A DNA stretch of 64,000 bases, taken from positions 806,001-870,000 of the forward strand of contig NZ_CP021874.1 in assembly GCF_002197645.1 (NCBI RefSeq), in the 5' to 3' direction. Numbering within the stretch: the first letter of the stretch is position 1; each line of letters opens with the position of its first letter. Of the stretch, positions 56,826 through 64,000 are shown in pieces. A model generated the notes under the pieces. That model did no database searches. It was not told where the DNA came from and was given only the letters and a program-made list of their open reading frames with translations. This stretch comes from Enterococcus wangshanyuanii (GTDB taxonomy: Bacteria > Bacillota > Bacilli > Lactobacillales > Enterococcaceae). A program made the translations under genes and the position numbers.

Positions 56826-58367
56826 TTAATGTCTAAAGTGTCTAACATCTGTAAAGACCATTGCAATTCCATACTTATCAGCCATGTCGATCGACTCTTG
56901 ATCTTTGATACTTCCGCCCGGCTGAATGATTGCTTTGATGCCATGATCTCCAGCATAAGCCACACTATCTCCCATCGGGAAAAAGGCATCACTGGCTAGA
57001 ACTGCTTCCTCGATCGCTGCGCCTGCCTGTTCAATCGCAATCTGAACAGAACCAACGCGATTCATCTGACCTGCTCCGATCCCAAGTGTTTGATGATTAT
57101 TCGCCACAACGATGGCATTACTTTTTACATGTTTTACAGCTTTCCAAGCAAACTCAAGCGCAGCTAATTCCTTTTCACTAGGTACTCTTTTTGTCACAAC
57201 TTGCCAATCGTCTTTTGTTTCAGTAATGACGTCTTGGTTTTGAATCAGCAAACCTCCTAAAACAGAGATTTTTTCATCTTTTAACGCTTGATCTTTTTTG
57301 GAAAAATCTAAGGTCATTAAGCGTAGATTTTTTTTCTTTGATAACAGTTCCAGCGCTTCCTCTGAGAAACTCGGCGCAATGATGATCTCAAGAAACAGCT
57401 GGTGCATCTTTTCAGCTACTGATATATCTACCTCACGATTCAACACGATGATCCCGCCAAAAATCGACACAGGATCAGCTTCATACGCATATTGGTATGC
57501 TTCATCGATCGTTTGACCGATCCCTATACCACAAGGGTTCATGTGTTTCACCGCTACAACTGCCGGTTCCGAATATTCTCTAGAAATTCGAATCGCTGCA
57601 TCCGCATCCCGAATATTGTTATAGGATAATTCTTTTCCATGCAGCTGCTGTGCACTAGCGATTGAAAAAGCCGTTGGTAAAGCATCTTGATAAAAGGTTG
57701 CTTGTTGATGACTATTTTCACCATATCGCAGTGATTGCTTTAATTCATAAGTCAACGTAAGTGATTCAGGTTCTACCTCACCGACTAAATCTGTCAGATA
57801 TTCCGCAATCAATGCATCATATGCAGCCGTATGACGAAAAACCTTGGCCGCCAATTTTTTTCTGGTAGAAAGAGCTGTCTGTCCATTTTCTTTCAGCTCA
57901 GACAAAATCAATGGGTAATCTGCGGGATCAACAACAACAGTGACTGCCTGATGATTTTTAGCAGCACTTCGTAACATGCTAGGACCACCAATATCAATAT
58001 TTTCGATCGCTTCTTCTTCTGTGACATTTTCTTTTAAAATCGTTTCTTTAAACGGATATAAATTCACACAAACAAAATCGATCGGTCGAATGTCATGCTG
58101 CTCCATTGCTTCCATATGAGAAGGCACGTCGCGACGTCCTAATAATCCGCCATGAATGTTAGGATGCAGTGTTTTGACCCGTCCGTCCATCATTTCTGGA
58201 AAACCAGTTACTTCATCAATTGAGAGAGTCGGAAGACCAGCTTGATCAAGAGTTGCTTTCGTCCCTCCAGTAGAAATAATTTCGATCCCCAGTGCAATCA
58301 ATCCCTCTACAAAAGAAACGATCCCTGTTTTATCTGAAACGCTGACCAGTGCTCTTCTTTTCATCAT
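56826..58367 (-). CDS. purH: Bifunctional AICAR transformylase/IMP cyclohydrolase
   Basis: This 513-residue enzyme carries out the last two steps to IMP. The IMP cyclohydrolase domain is N-terminal ([32 protein letters not shown]). The transformylase domain begins near 200 and contains [25 protein letters not shown] and the late [11 protein letters not shown]. The start follows AAGGAGAGAG and overlaps the purN stop by four bases, an ATGA arrangement that suggests coupled translation. Confidence 0.97.
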   Translation of the reverse strand: MMKRRALVSVSDKTGIVSFVEGLIALGIEIISTGGTKATLDQAGLPTLSIDEVTGFPEMMDGRVKTLHPNIHGGLLGRRDVPSHMEAMEQHDIRPIDFVCVNLYPFKETILKENVTEEEAIENIDIGGPSMLRSAAKNHQAVTVVVDPADYPLILSELKENGQTALSTRKKLAAKVFRHTAAYDALIAEYLTDLVGEVEPESLTLTYELKQSLRYGENSHQQATFYQDALPTAFSIASAQQLHGKELSYNNIRDADAAIRISREYSEPAVVAVKHMNPCGIGIGQTIDEAYQYAYEADPVSIFGGIIVLNREVDISVAEKMHQLFLEIIIAPSFSEEALELLSKKKNLRLMTLDFSKKDQALKDEKISVLGGLLIQNQDVITETKDDWQVVTKRVPSEKELAALEFAWKAVKHVKSNAIVVANNHQTLGIGAGQMNRVGSVQIAIEQAGAAIEEAVLASDAFFPMGDSVAYAGDHGIKAIIQPGGSIKDQESIDMADKYGIAMVFTDVRHFRH

Positions 58368-58948
58368 AAAAAACTCTCTCCTTGTTGTGATTTAATTATT
58401 TGTGCTAAAACAGTTGGATACAAACGATGCTCAACTGCATGAATTTTTTTCTCCAGATCGCTCAATGTATCGGCAGCTTCAATAGCCACAGATTCTTGAG
58501 CAATGATCGGACCTGTATCCACGCCAGCATCAACAAAATGAATCGTCACTCCCGTTTTTTTCACGCCACTTTCAAAAGCATCTTTGATGCCTGTTAAACC
58601 GGGAAAATCTGGCAGCAGCGACGGATGAACATTGATGATTCTATTTGCAAAAACTTCCAATAATGTCGCTCCAATAATTCTCATATAACCTGCCAAAATA
58701 ATCAAATCGATTTGTTCTTCTTCAAGTAGATGGAGCAACTCCGCCTCATAAATCTCTTTTGATTCAAAATCCTTAGGTGAAAAAGAAATAACAGGAATCG
58801 ATAAAGTTCGTGCCCGCTGAATCACATAGGCATCCTTTTTATCACAAAATAACAAACTGATTTCTCCTGGGATCGTTCCTGCTTCAACTGCTTCTGCAAT
58901 CACTTGAAAATTACTGCCATTTCCTGAAGCAAATACAGCTAATTTCAT
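58364..58948 (-). CDS. purN: Phosphoribosylglycinamide formyltransferase
   Basis: This 194-residue enzyme transfers a formyl group from 10-formyl-THF to GAR. The N-terminal [16 protein letters not shown] is the phosphate site. The catalytic Asn-His-Asp set is seen in [15 protein letters not shown] and in [13 protein letters not shown]. The start at 58948 follows AAAGAGGTG, just after the purM stop; a GTG at 58954 would overlap purM. It lies between purM and purH in the standard order. Confidence 0.96.
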   Translation of the reverse strand: MKLAVFASGNGSNFQVIAEAVEAGTIPGEISLLFCDKKDAYVIQRARTLSIPVISFSPKDFESKEIYEAELLHLLEEEQIDLIILAGYMRIIGATLLEVFANRIINVHPSLLPDFPGLTGIKDAFESGVKKTGVTIHFVDAGVDTGPIIAQESVAIEAADTLSDLEKKIHAVEHRLYPTVLAQIIKSQQGESFL

Positions 58949-58950
58949 TT

Positions 58951-59991
58951 TCACACCTCTTTAAATAGAATCGGCTGATTTTCTCTTCGCAATACTTTTC
59001 CAATGACATAGCCCGTTTCGCCAACCTCACTTAAAATAACTTGAACATCGTCAACCTTTTGCGGTGAAACAGCTAACACCATTCCAATTCCCATATTGAA
59101 GATCTCAAACATTTCCGATTCAGGTATTTGTCCATATTTTTCAAGCGTTGTAAATATTGGTAACTTAGGCCATGAATCTAATTGAATCTCTGCACATAGC
59201 TCTTTTGGCAACATACGTGGAATATTCTCCACAAAGCCGCCTCCTGTAATATGCGCTGCGCCATTTAGTAACCCTTGTTTAATTAAAGGCAGCATAGCTT
59301 TGGCATAGATTTTAGTTGGTTTCAATAACTCATCTGACAATTGCGTTTCATTCAACTCCGGAATGATCGACGTGCCTGTAAGCGCGTGTTTTTCAAAAAA
59401 GATTTTACGAACAAGGGAATAGCCATTCGAATGGATACCGCTTGCCGGTAAACCAATCAAAATATCTCCTGTCTTTACTGAATCGCCGGTTATTACTTGA
59501 CTTTTTTCTGCAACACCGACTGCAAAACCTGCTAAATCATATTCTGACTCGTCGTACATCCCCGGCATCTCAGCCGTTTCACCGCCAATCAATGCAGCTC
59601 CTGCTTGAAGACACCCGTCGGCAACTCCAGCAACAACTTTTTCTAAACGTTCTGGAACATTTTTTCCAGTTGCTATATAGTCAAGAAAATATAGTGGTTC
59701 CGCTCCTTGTGCGACAATATCATTCACGCACATTGCCACACAATCGATCCCGATCGTATCATGTCGATCCGCCTCAAGTGCGACCATCAATTTTGTTCCT
59801 ACCCCGTCTGTTCCCGAAATCAAGACAGGCTCCTTCACATCCACCATACTCAAGTCAAAACATCCGCCAAAGCCTCCAAGAGCACCCATCACACCAGCGC
59901 GTTCGGTTCGTTTCACATGTTTTTTTATTCTTTCAACTACTTCATAACCAGCCTCAACATCTACACCAGCTTTTGCATAGGCATTTGCCAT
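58951..59991 (-). CDS. purM: Phosphoribosylformylglycinamidine cyclo-ligase (AIR synthetase)
   Basis: This 346-residue ATP-dependent enzyme closes the imidazole ring to make AIR. Conserved segments are [52 protein letters not shown] and [11 protein letters not shown]. The start at 59991 is set by CAGGAGGAACACAG and gives the normal length; a longer frame to 60033 overlaps purF. It is closely packed with purF and purN. Confidence 0.97.
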   Translation of the reverse strand: MANAYAKAGVDVEAGYEVVERIKKHVKRTERAGVMGALGGFGGCFDLSMVDVKEPVLISGTDGVGTKLMVALEADRHDTIGIDCVAMCVNDIVAQGAEPLYFLDYIATGKNVPERLEKVVAGVADGCLQAGAALIGGETAEMPGMYDESEYDLAGFAVGVAEKSQVITGDSVKTGDILIGLPASGIHSNGYSLVRKIFFEKHALTGTSIIPELNETQLSDELLKPTKIYAKAMLPLIKQGLLNGAAHITGGGFVENIPRMLPKELCAEIQLDSWPKLPIFTTLEKYGQIPESEMFEIFNMGIGMVLAVSPQKVDDVQVILSEVGETGYVIGKVLRRENQPILFKEV

Positions 59992-60025
59992 CTGTGTTCC
60001 TCCTGTCATTTGAGTTACAGTTGCT

Positions 60026-61465
60026 TTAAACAAAACTAATTTTGTCCTTTAAAGATTTTCGATAAGTCGTTTCATAATCATATAAAGGCGTTGGATAATC
60101 ACCATTGAAATAAGCCATGCACAGTCCTGAATACGGTGCATCATAGTTTAAACCGATCGCATCGATCAAGCCTTGTTCACTTAAAAAACTCAAAGAATCT
60201 GCAGTGATCAATTGTTCGATTTCAGAGACTGAATGATTGGCTGCAATCAATTCTTTTCTTGTTTGTATATCTATCCCATAAAAACAAGGAAATTTTAACG
60301 GCGGTGATGCAATTCGAACATGAACTTCTTTTGCCCCTGCATCTTTTAACAGTTGAACGATACGGCGGCTCGTCGTTCCTCTCACGATCGAATCATCGAC
60401 CATCACTACTCGCTTTCCTTCGACCACGCCTCTTACAGCCGAAAGCTTCATCCGAACACCCTGTTCTCTTAATTCCTGAGTCGGTTGAATAAATGTTCGT
60501 GCAATATATTGATTTTTGACTAAACCCATTTCATAAGGAATCCCGCTGGCTTCTGCATAGCCGCTCGCGGCAGAAAGCGATGAATTAGGAACACCGACGA
60601 CCATATCTGCTTCAACTGGTGCTTCGATCGCTAAACGTTTTCCCATATTTTTTCTCGCTGTATGAACGTTCACACCGGCAATATTAGAATCCGGTCGGGC
60701 AAAGTAAATATACTCCATTGAACAAATCGAATATTGAGTGTCATCTGTATATGTCTCAACTTTATACCCGTTGTCATCAATGATGATCACTTCTCCTGGA
60801 CCAACATCTCTGATAAAAGCAGCACCAATCACTTCTAATGCACAGGTCTCACTGGCGATCACATATGCACCGTTTTTCATTTGACCGATCGATAATGGTC
60901 GAAACGCATTTGGATCAAGTGCTGCAATCATTGCCGTTTCAGTCATCAGTAAGTAAGCAAAACCACCCTTGACTGTTCTCAGACCTTCTTTTAGCTGTTC
61001 GATAAACGTTTCTTTTTTACTACGACGAATCAGATGCATCAAAATTTCAGTATCTGAGTTAGAATGAAAAATTGCACCATCTTTTTCCAATTCTTTTCGC
61101 AAACTCTTGGCGTTGGTTAGATTTCCATTATGAGCAAGACCACACGAGCTATCATAAAATTTGAATAAAAATGGCTGAATATTATCTACACTGCCATTTC
61201 CAGCAGTTGCATAGCGGACATGACCAATCGCAGATTCGCCATTCAGTGCAGTTAGCGAGCGGTCATCTTTGAACACTTCAGATAATAGCCCCAACCCGCG
61301 ATAACCATTTAATTTCCCCTCATGATTAGAAACGATGCCTGCACCTTCTTGTCCGCGATGCTGCAAACTATGAAGACCAAAATACGTTACTCGAGCAGCA
61401 TCTGGATGACCCCAAATCCCAAAAACTCCGCATTCCTCATTTAGACTTTTTACTTCATAAGACAT
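60026..61465 (-). CDS. purF: Amidophosphoribosyltransferase
   Basis: This 479-residue enzyme makes phosphoribosylamine from PRPP and glutamine and is the committed step of the pathway. An 11-residue propeptide precedes Cys12 ([11 protein letters not shown]), which becomes the N-terminal nucleophile after cleavage, as in B. subtilis. The PRPP motif is [17 protein letters not shown]. Late cysteines consistent with the B. subtilis-type iron-sulfur cluster are present ([22 protein letters not shown]). It overlaps purL by 16 bases. Confidence 0.97.
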   Translation of the reverse strand: MSYEVKSLNEECGVFGIWGHPDAARVTYFGLHSLQHRGQEGAGIVSNHEGKLNGYRGLGLLSEVFKDDRSLTALNGESAIGHVRYATAGNGSVDNIQPFLFKFYDSSCGLAHNGNLTNAKSLRKELEKDGAIFHSNSDTEILMHLIRRSKKETFIEQLKEGLRTVKGGFAYLLMTETAMIAALDPNAFRPLSIGQMKNGAYVIASETCALEVIGAAFIRDVGPGEVIIIDDNGYKVETYTDDTQYSICSMEYIYFARPDSNIAGVNVHTARKNMGKRLAIEAPVEADMVVGVPNSSLSAASGYAEASGIPYEMGLVKNQYIARTFIQPTQELREQGVRMKLSAVRGVVEGKRVVMVDDSIVRGTTSRRIVQLLKDAGAKEVHVRIASPPLKFPCFYGIDIQTRKELIAANHSVSEIEQLITADSLSFLSEQGLIDAIGLNYDAPYSGLCMAYFNGDYPTPLYDYETTYRKSLKDKISFV

Positions 61466-63672
61466 GGAATAGCTTCCTCCCAGACTTCTCTCGCCTTTTG
61501 TGTCATCACTTCGATTTTTTGATCAGCAGTTTTAATCTTGAGCAATCCATTATTAGTAACTACACCGATTTTTCGAGCCGAGTCTTTTACTAGTTGTTCA
61601 AAAGCAACTTGATTTTCAGGTTTCACTGAGACAACAAAACGGGATTGTGTTTCAGAAAACAACAGCGCAGTATCCATTGCTGCATCCACATCTATACCAA
61701 CATTCTTTTTAAATGCAGATTCTGCTAAGGCGATTGCTAAACCGCCTTCTGAACAATCATGAGCACTTGCAACCAAGCCTGCTTCAATCGCTTTTGAAAC
61801 TAACTGTTGATGTTCTTTTTCAATCATTAAATCAAAGTCCATCAATTTTCCTTCGATTCGACCTAAGTGCATTTTTTGGATTTCAGTACCATTAAAATCT
61901 GCATTTGTTTCCCCTATCACATAAATCAAATCGTTTGCTGCTTTAAAGTCTTGTGTCGTTATATTCTTCAAATCACTGATCAATCCAACCATACCAATAA
62001 CAGGTGTGGGATAAATTGCTTTACCATCAGTCTCGTTATATAAAGAAACATTTCCGGAAATTACTGGCGTCTCTAAAACTTCACATGCTCTTGCTATTCC
62101 ATCAGCAGATGTCCACAGCTCCCAAAACCCTTCCGGTTTATCCGGTGAGCCATAATTTAAGCAGTCAGTGATCGCTAAAGGCTGACCGCCGCTGGCAACA
62201 ATATTTCTTGCAGCTTCTGCCACTGCTATTTGTCCGCCAACTTCCGGATCCAAATAAAGATAACGCGCATTACAATCTGTCGTCATCGCTAACGCTTTAT
62301 TCGTTCCGCGAACGCGTAAAACAGCTGCATCACTACCAGGTAATACGACCGTATTCGTTCGCACTTGGGCGTCGTAGGTTTCATAAATGACTTTCTTAGA
62401 AGCGATAGTCGGCTGTTGCAGCAAAGCAAGCAATGTTTGAGTTCCGTCGATTACTTCCGGATAGAAATCTTCCATTGAAGCAAAAGCACTGATTCTAGCT
62501 GGTTCTTGTTTTTCCTTTTGATACACTGGTGCATCTTCTGCCAATGTATCCACAGGTAAATTAGCAACTTCTATGCCGTTATGATTCAAACGATAAAGCC
62601 CATCATCTGTCACTTTCCCAATCGTCACAGCGTCCAAATCATATTTTTGAAACAAGTCAATAACTGTTTGTTCATGTCCTTTTTCAACACAGATCAACAT
62701 ACGTTCCTGCGATTCAGATAACATCATCTCATAAGGTGTCATGCCTATTTCACGCTGTGGTACATCATCTAGATCTAAAATCAAACCAGAACCAGCTTTT
62801 GAAGCCATTTCAGCACTAGAAGAAACCAGACCAGCCGCACCCATATCTTGAATGCCCACCAAAATATCTGAGTGGTTCAAGATCAATTCTAAACAAGCTT
62901 CAAGTAAAAGTTTTTCCATGAATGGATCACCAACTTGAACGGCAGAACGTTGCTGCTCTTCACCCTCAACAAATTCTTCAGAAGCAAATGTCGCTCCATG
63001 AATGCCATCGCGTCCTGTTTTCGCTCCGACATACATGATAGCATTCCCGACGCCTTTAGCTTGTCCTTTTTGAATATCTTTATGATCGATCAAACCGACA
63101 CACATCGCATTTACTAAAGGATTGCCTTCGTAGCAAGGATCAAAAGCAACTTCACCACCGACAGTTGGGATTCCGATACAATTTCCATAACCGCTAATCC
63201 CAGCAACCACTTCTTCTAAAAGGTATTTTGTCCGATCATTTGTCAGTTCACCAAACCGTAAAGAATCCAACAGCGCAATGGGTCTTGCCCCCATACTAAA
63301 AATGTCTCTAATGATCCCACCGACGCCAGTTGCTGCACCTTCATACGGTTCAACCGCTGAGGGATGATTATGACTTTCCGCTTTGAATACCACTGCTTGC
63401 CCATCACCGATATCGACGATCCCCGCACCTTCACCAGGCCCTTGCAACACTTGCGGTCCTGAGGTAGGAAATTTTCGTAAAACCGGCTTCGAATTTTTAT
63501 ACGAACAATGCTCGCTCCACATCACTGAGAATAGACCCGTTTCTGTGTAATTCGGCATGCGGCCTAAAATATCCTCTTCGATCATTCGATACTCTTCATC
63601 TGTTAAACCCCAGTCAGAATAGATTCGTTGGTTTTTGATGTCTTCTGGCGTTGGTTCCGTTACTTTCATCAT
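61450..63672 (-). CDS. purL: Phosphoribosylformylglycinamidine synthase, large subunit
   Basis: This 740-residue ATP-dependent enzyme makes FGAM, using ammonia from PurQ with PurS as the third subunit. It is the short bacterial PurL type. Segments include [35 protein letters not shown] and [16 protein letters not shown]. It starts four bases inside the purQ stop region (ATGA), which implies coupled translation. It has the usual position upstream of purF. Confidence 0.97.
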   Translation of the reverse strand: MMKVTEPTPEDIKNQRIYSDWGLTDEEYRMIEEDILGRMPNYTETGLFSVMWSEHCSYKNSKPVLRKFPTSGPQVLQGPGEGAGIVDIGDGQAVVFKAESHNHPSAVEPYEGAATGVGGIIRDIFSMGARPIALLDSLRFGELTNDRTKYLLEEVVAGISGYGNCIGIPTVGGEVAFDPCYEGNPLVNAMCVGLIDHKDIQKGQAKGVGNAIMYVGAKTGRDGIHGATFASEEFVEGEEQQRSAVQVGDPFMEKLLLEACLELILNHSDILVGIQDMGAAGLVSSSAEMASKAGSGLILDLDDVPQREIGMTPYEMMLSESQERMLICVEKGHEQTVIDLFQKYDLDAVTIGKVTDDGLYRLNHNGIEVANLPVDTLAEDAPVYQKEKQEPARISAFASMEDFYPEVIDGTQTLLALLQQPTIASKKVIYETYDAQVRTNTVVLPGSDAAVLRVRGTNKALAMTTDCNARYLYLDPEVGGQIAVAEAARNIVASGGQPLAITDCLNYGSPDKPEGFWELWTSADGIARACEVLETPVISGNVSLYNETDGKAIYPTPVIGMVGLISDLKNITTQDFKAANDLIYVIGETNADFNGTEIQKMHLGRIEGKLMDFDLMIEKEHQQLVSKAIEAGLVASAHDCSEGGLAIALAESAFKKNVGIDVDAAMDTALLFSETQSRFVVSVKPENQVAFEQLVKDSARKIGVVTNNGLLKIKTADQKIEVMTQKAREVWEEAIPCLMK

Positions 63673-64000
63673 ACGTTTATCCGTTCCTTTTCATAGTTTT
63701 TAACAATCGATTTAAAAAAGCGCAGGCCATCATCAGAGCCTAAAAGACTTTCTACAGCTCGTTCCGGATGCGGCATCATCCCTAAAACATTCCCTTTTTC
63801 GTTAATGATCCCAGCAATATTTTCAATACTTCCATTAGGATTTTCATCTGCATACGTAAAGACGATTTGCTGGTTTTTTTTCAGCGTTTCGAGCGTTTCC
63901 TCATCACAATAATAATTTCCCTCGCCGTGTGCTACCGGTATTTGAATGCATTCTTCAGCTTTGTACTCGGAGGTGAAATTTGTTTGATTATTCACCACTT
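63669..64000 (-). CDS. purQ: Phosphoribosylformylglycinamidine synthase, glutaminase subunit, C-terminal part
   Basis: Only the last 109 or so residues are in the window; the start lies beyond 64000. The glutaminase catalytic pair His and Glu is visible in [11 protein letters not shown], and [12 protein letters not shown] is a typical preceding segment. The protein supplies ammonia to PurL. It is the furthest upstream gene seen of the pur operon, so the operon promoter and any PurBox lie outside this window. Confidence 0.95.
   Translation of the reverse strand, partial: VVNNQTNFTSEYKAEECIQIPVAHGEGNYYCDEETLETLKKNQQIVFTYADENPNGSIENIAGIINEKGNVLGMMPHPERAVESLLGSDDGLRFFKSIVKNYEKERINV

Noticed and set aside
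59442..60029. A 195-codon open frame antisense to purM
   Set aside because: It is rich in Gln, His and Ser runs typical of a reversed coding frame, has no ribosome binding site, and lies wholly inside the clearly real purM.

Overview
The window looks like chromosomal DNA of a low-GC Gram-positive coccus, most probably an Enterococcus. The reasons are the AT-rich sequence, strong AGGAGG-type ribosome binding sites, an LPXTG wall-anchored protein, the ylaN-ftsW-pyc-ylbF-ylbG-rsmD-coaD-ylbL gene order of Bacilli, a purQ-L-F-M-N-H-D operon, and a mupG-murQ-murP-murR locus. It reads as core chromosome. I see no phage, insertion sequence, CRISPR array, tRNA or rRNA. Species cannot be settled from sequence reading alone.

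Layout. 1-160: two tandem 73-bp repeats cut by the window edge. 257-1646: pyridoxal kinase and an ECF transporter S component. 1729-3056: PadR regulator and HAAS-domain membrane protein. 3257-7198: guanine deaminase, NCS2 purine permease and GMP reductase. 7492-8844: metallo-hydrolase and histidine phosphatase. 9000-14147: MurNAc recycling (MupG, MurQ, MurP, MurR, EIIA-Glc-like). 14327-17330: UppP and a Fur-box-controlled P1B-4 metal ATPase. 17651-20550: HD hydrolase, DUF47/Pit phosphate transport, rpsT. 20750-25834: SnoaL-like protein, holA, comEC, comEB, comEA. 25933-27274: an ECF-like sigma factor with a PH-like membrane protein. 27368-36505: the ylbL-to-ylaN block with pyc and ftsW. 36730-37408: a 51-residue membrane protein and a decayed acetyltransferase gene. 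37604-45413: adhP, pyk, pfkA, dnaE and a DUF2929 protein. 45421-51759: regulator-like fragment, PmrA-type efflux pump, purine permease, LPXTG 5'-nucleotidase, DUF1361 protein. 51874-55440: Cof hydrolase, a radical-SAM/DUF4130 pair and a lone Phd/YefM-like protein. 55542-64000: purD to purQ, with purQ cut by the window end.

Purine metabolism recurs across the window. It holds de novo IMP synthesis, guanine-to-xanthine and GMP-to-IMP conversion, two purine permeases and a surface nucleotidase that could supply nucleosides. A shared 14-bp PurBox-like motif sits upstream of guaC and of the second permease, which suggests one PurR regulon. Cell-wall turnover is the second theme: MurNAc recycling lies beside uppP. 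The least understood part is the overlapping radical-SAM/DUF4130 gene pair at 52841-54896. It is a conserved but, to my knowledge, functionally uncharacterised candidate DNA repair or modification system.
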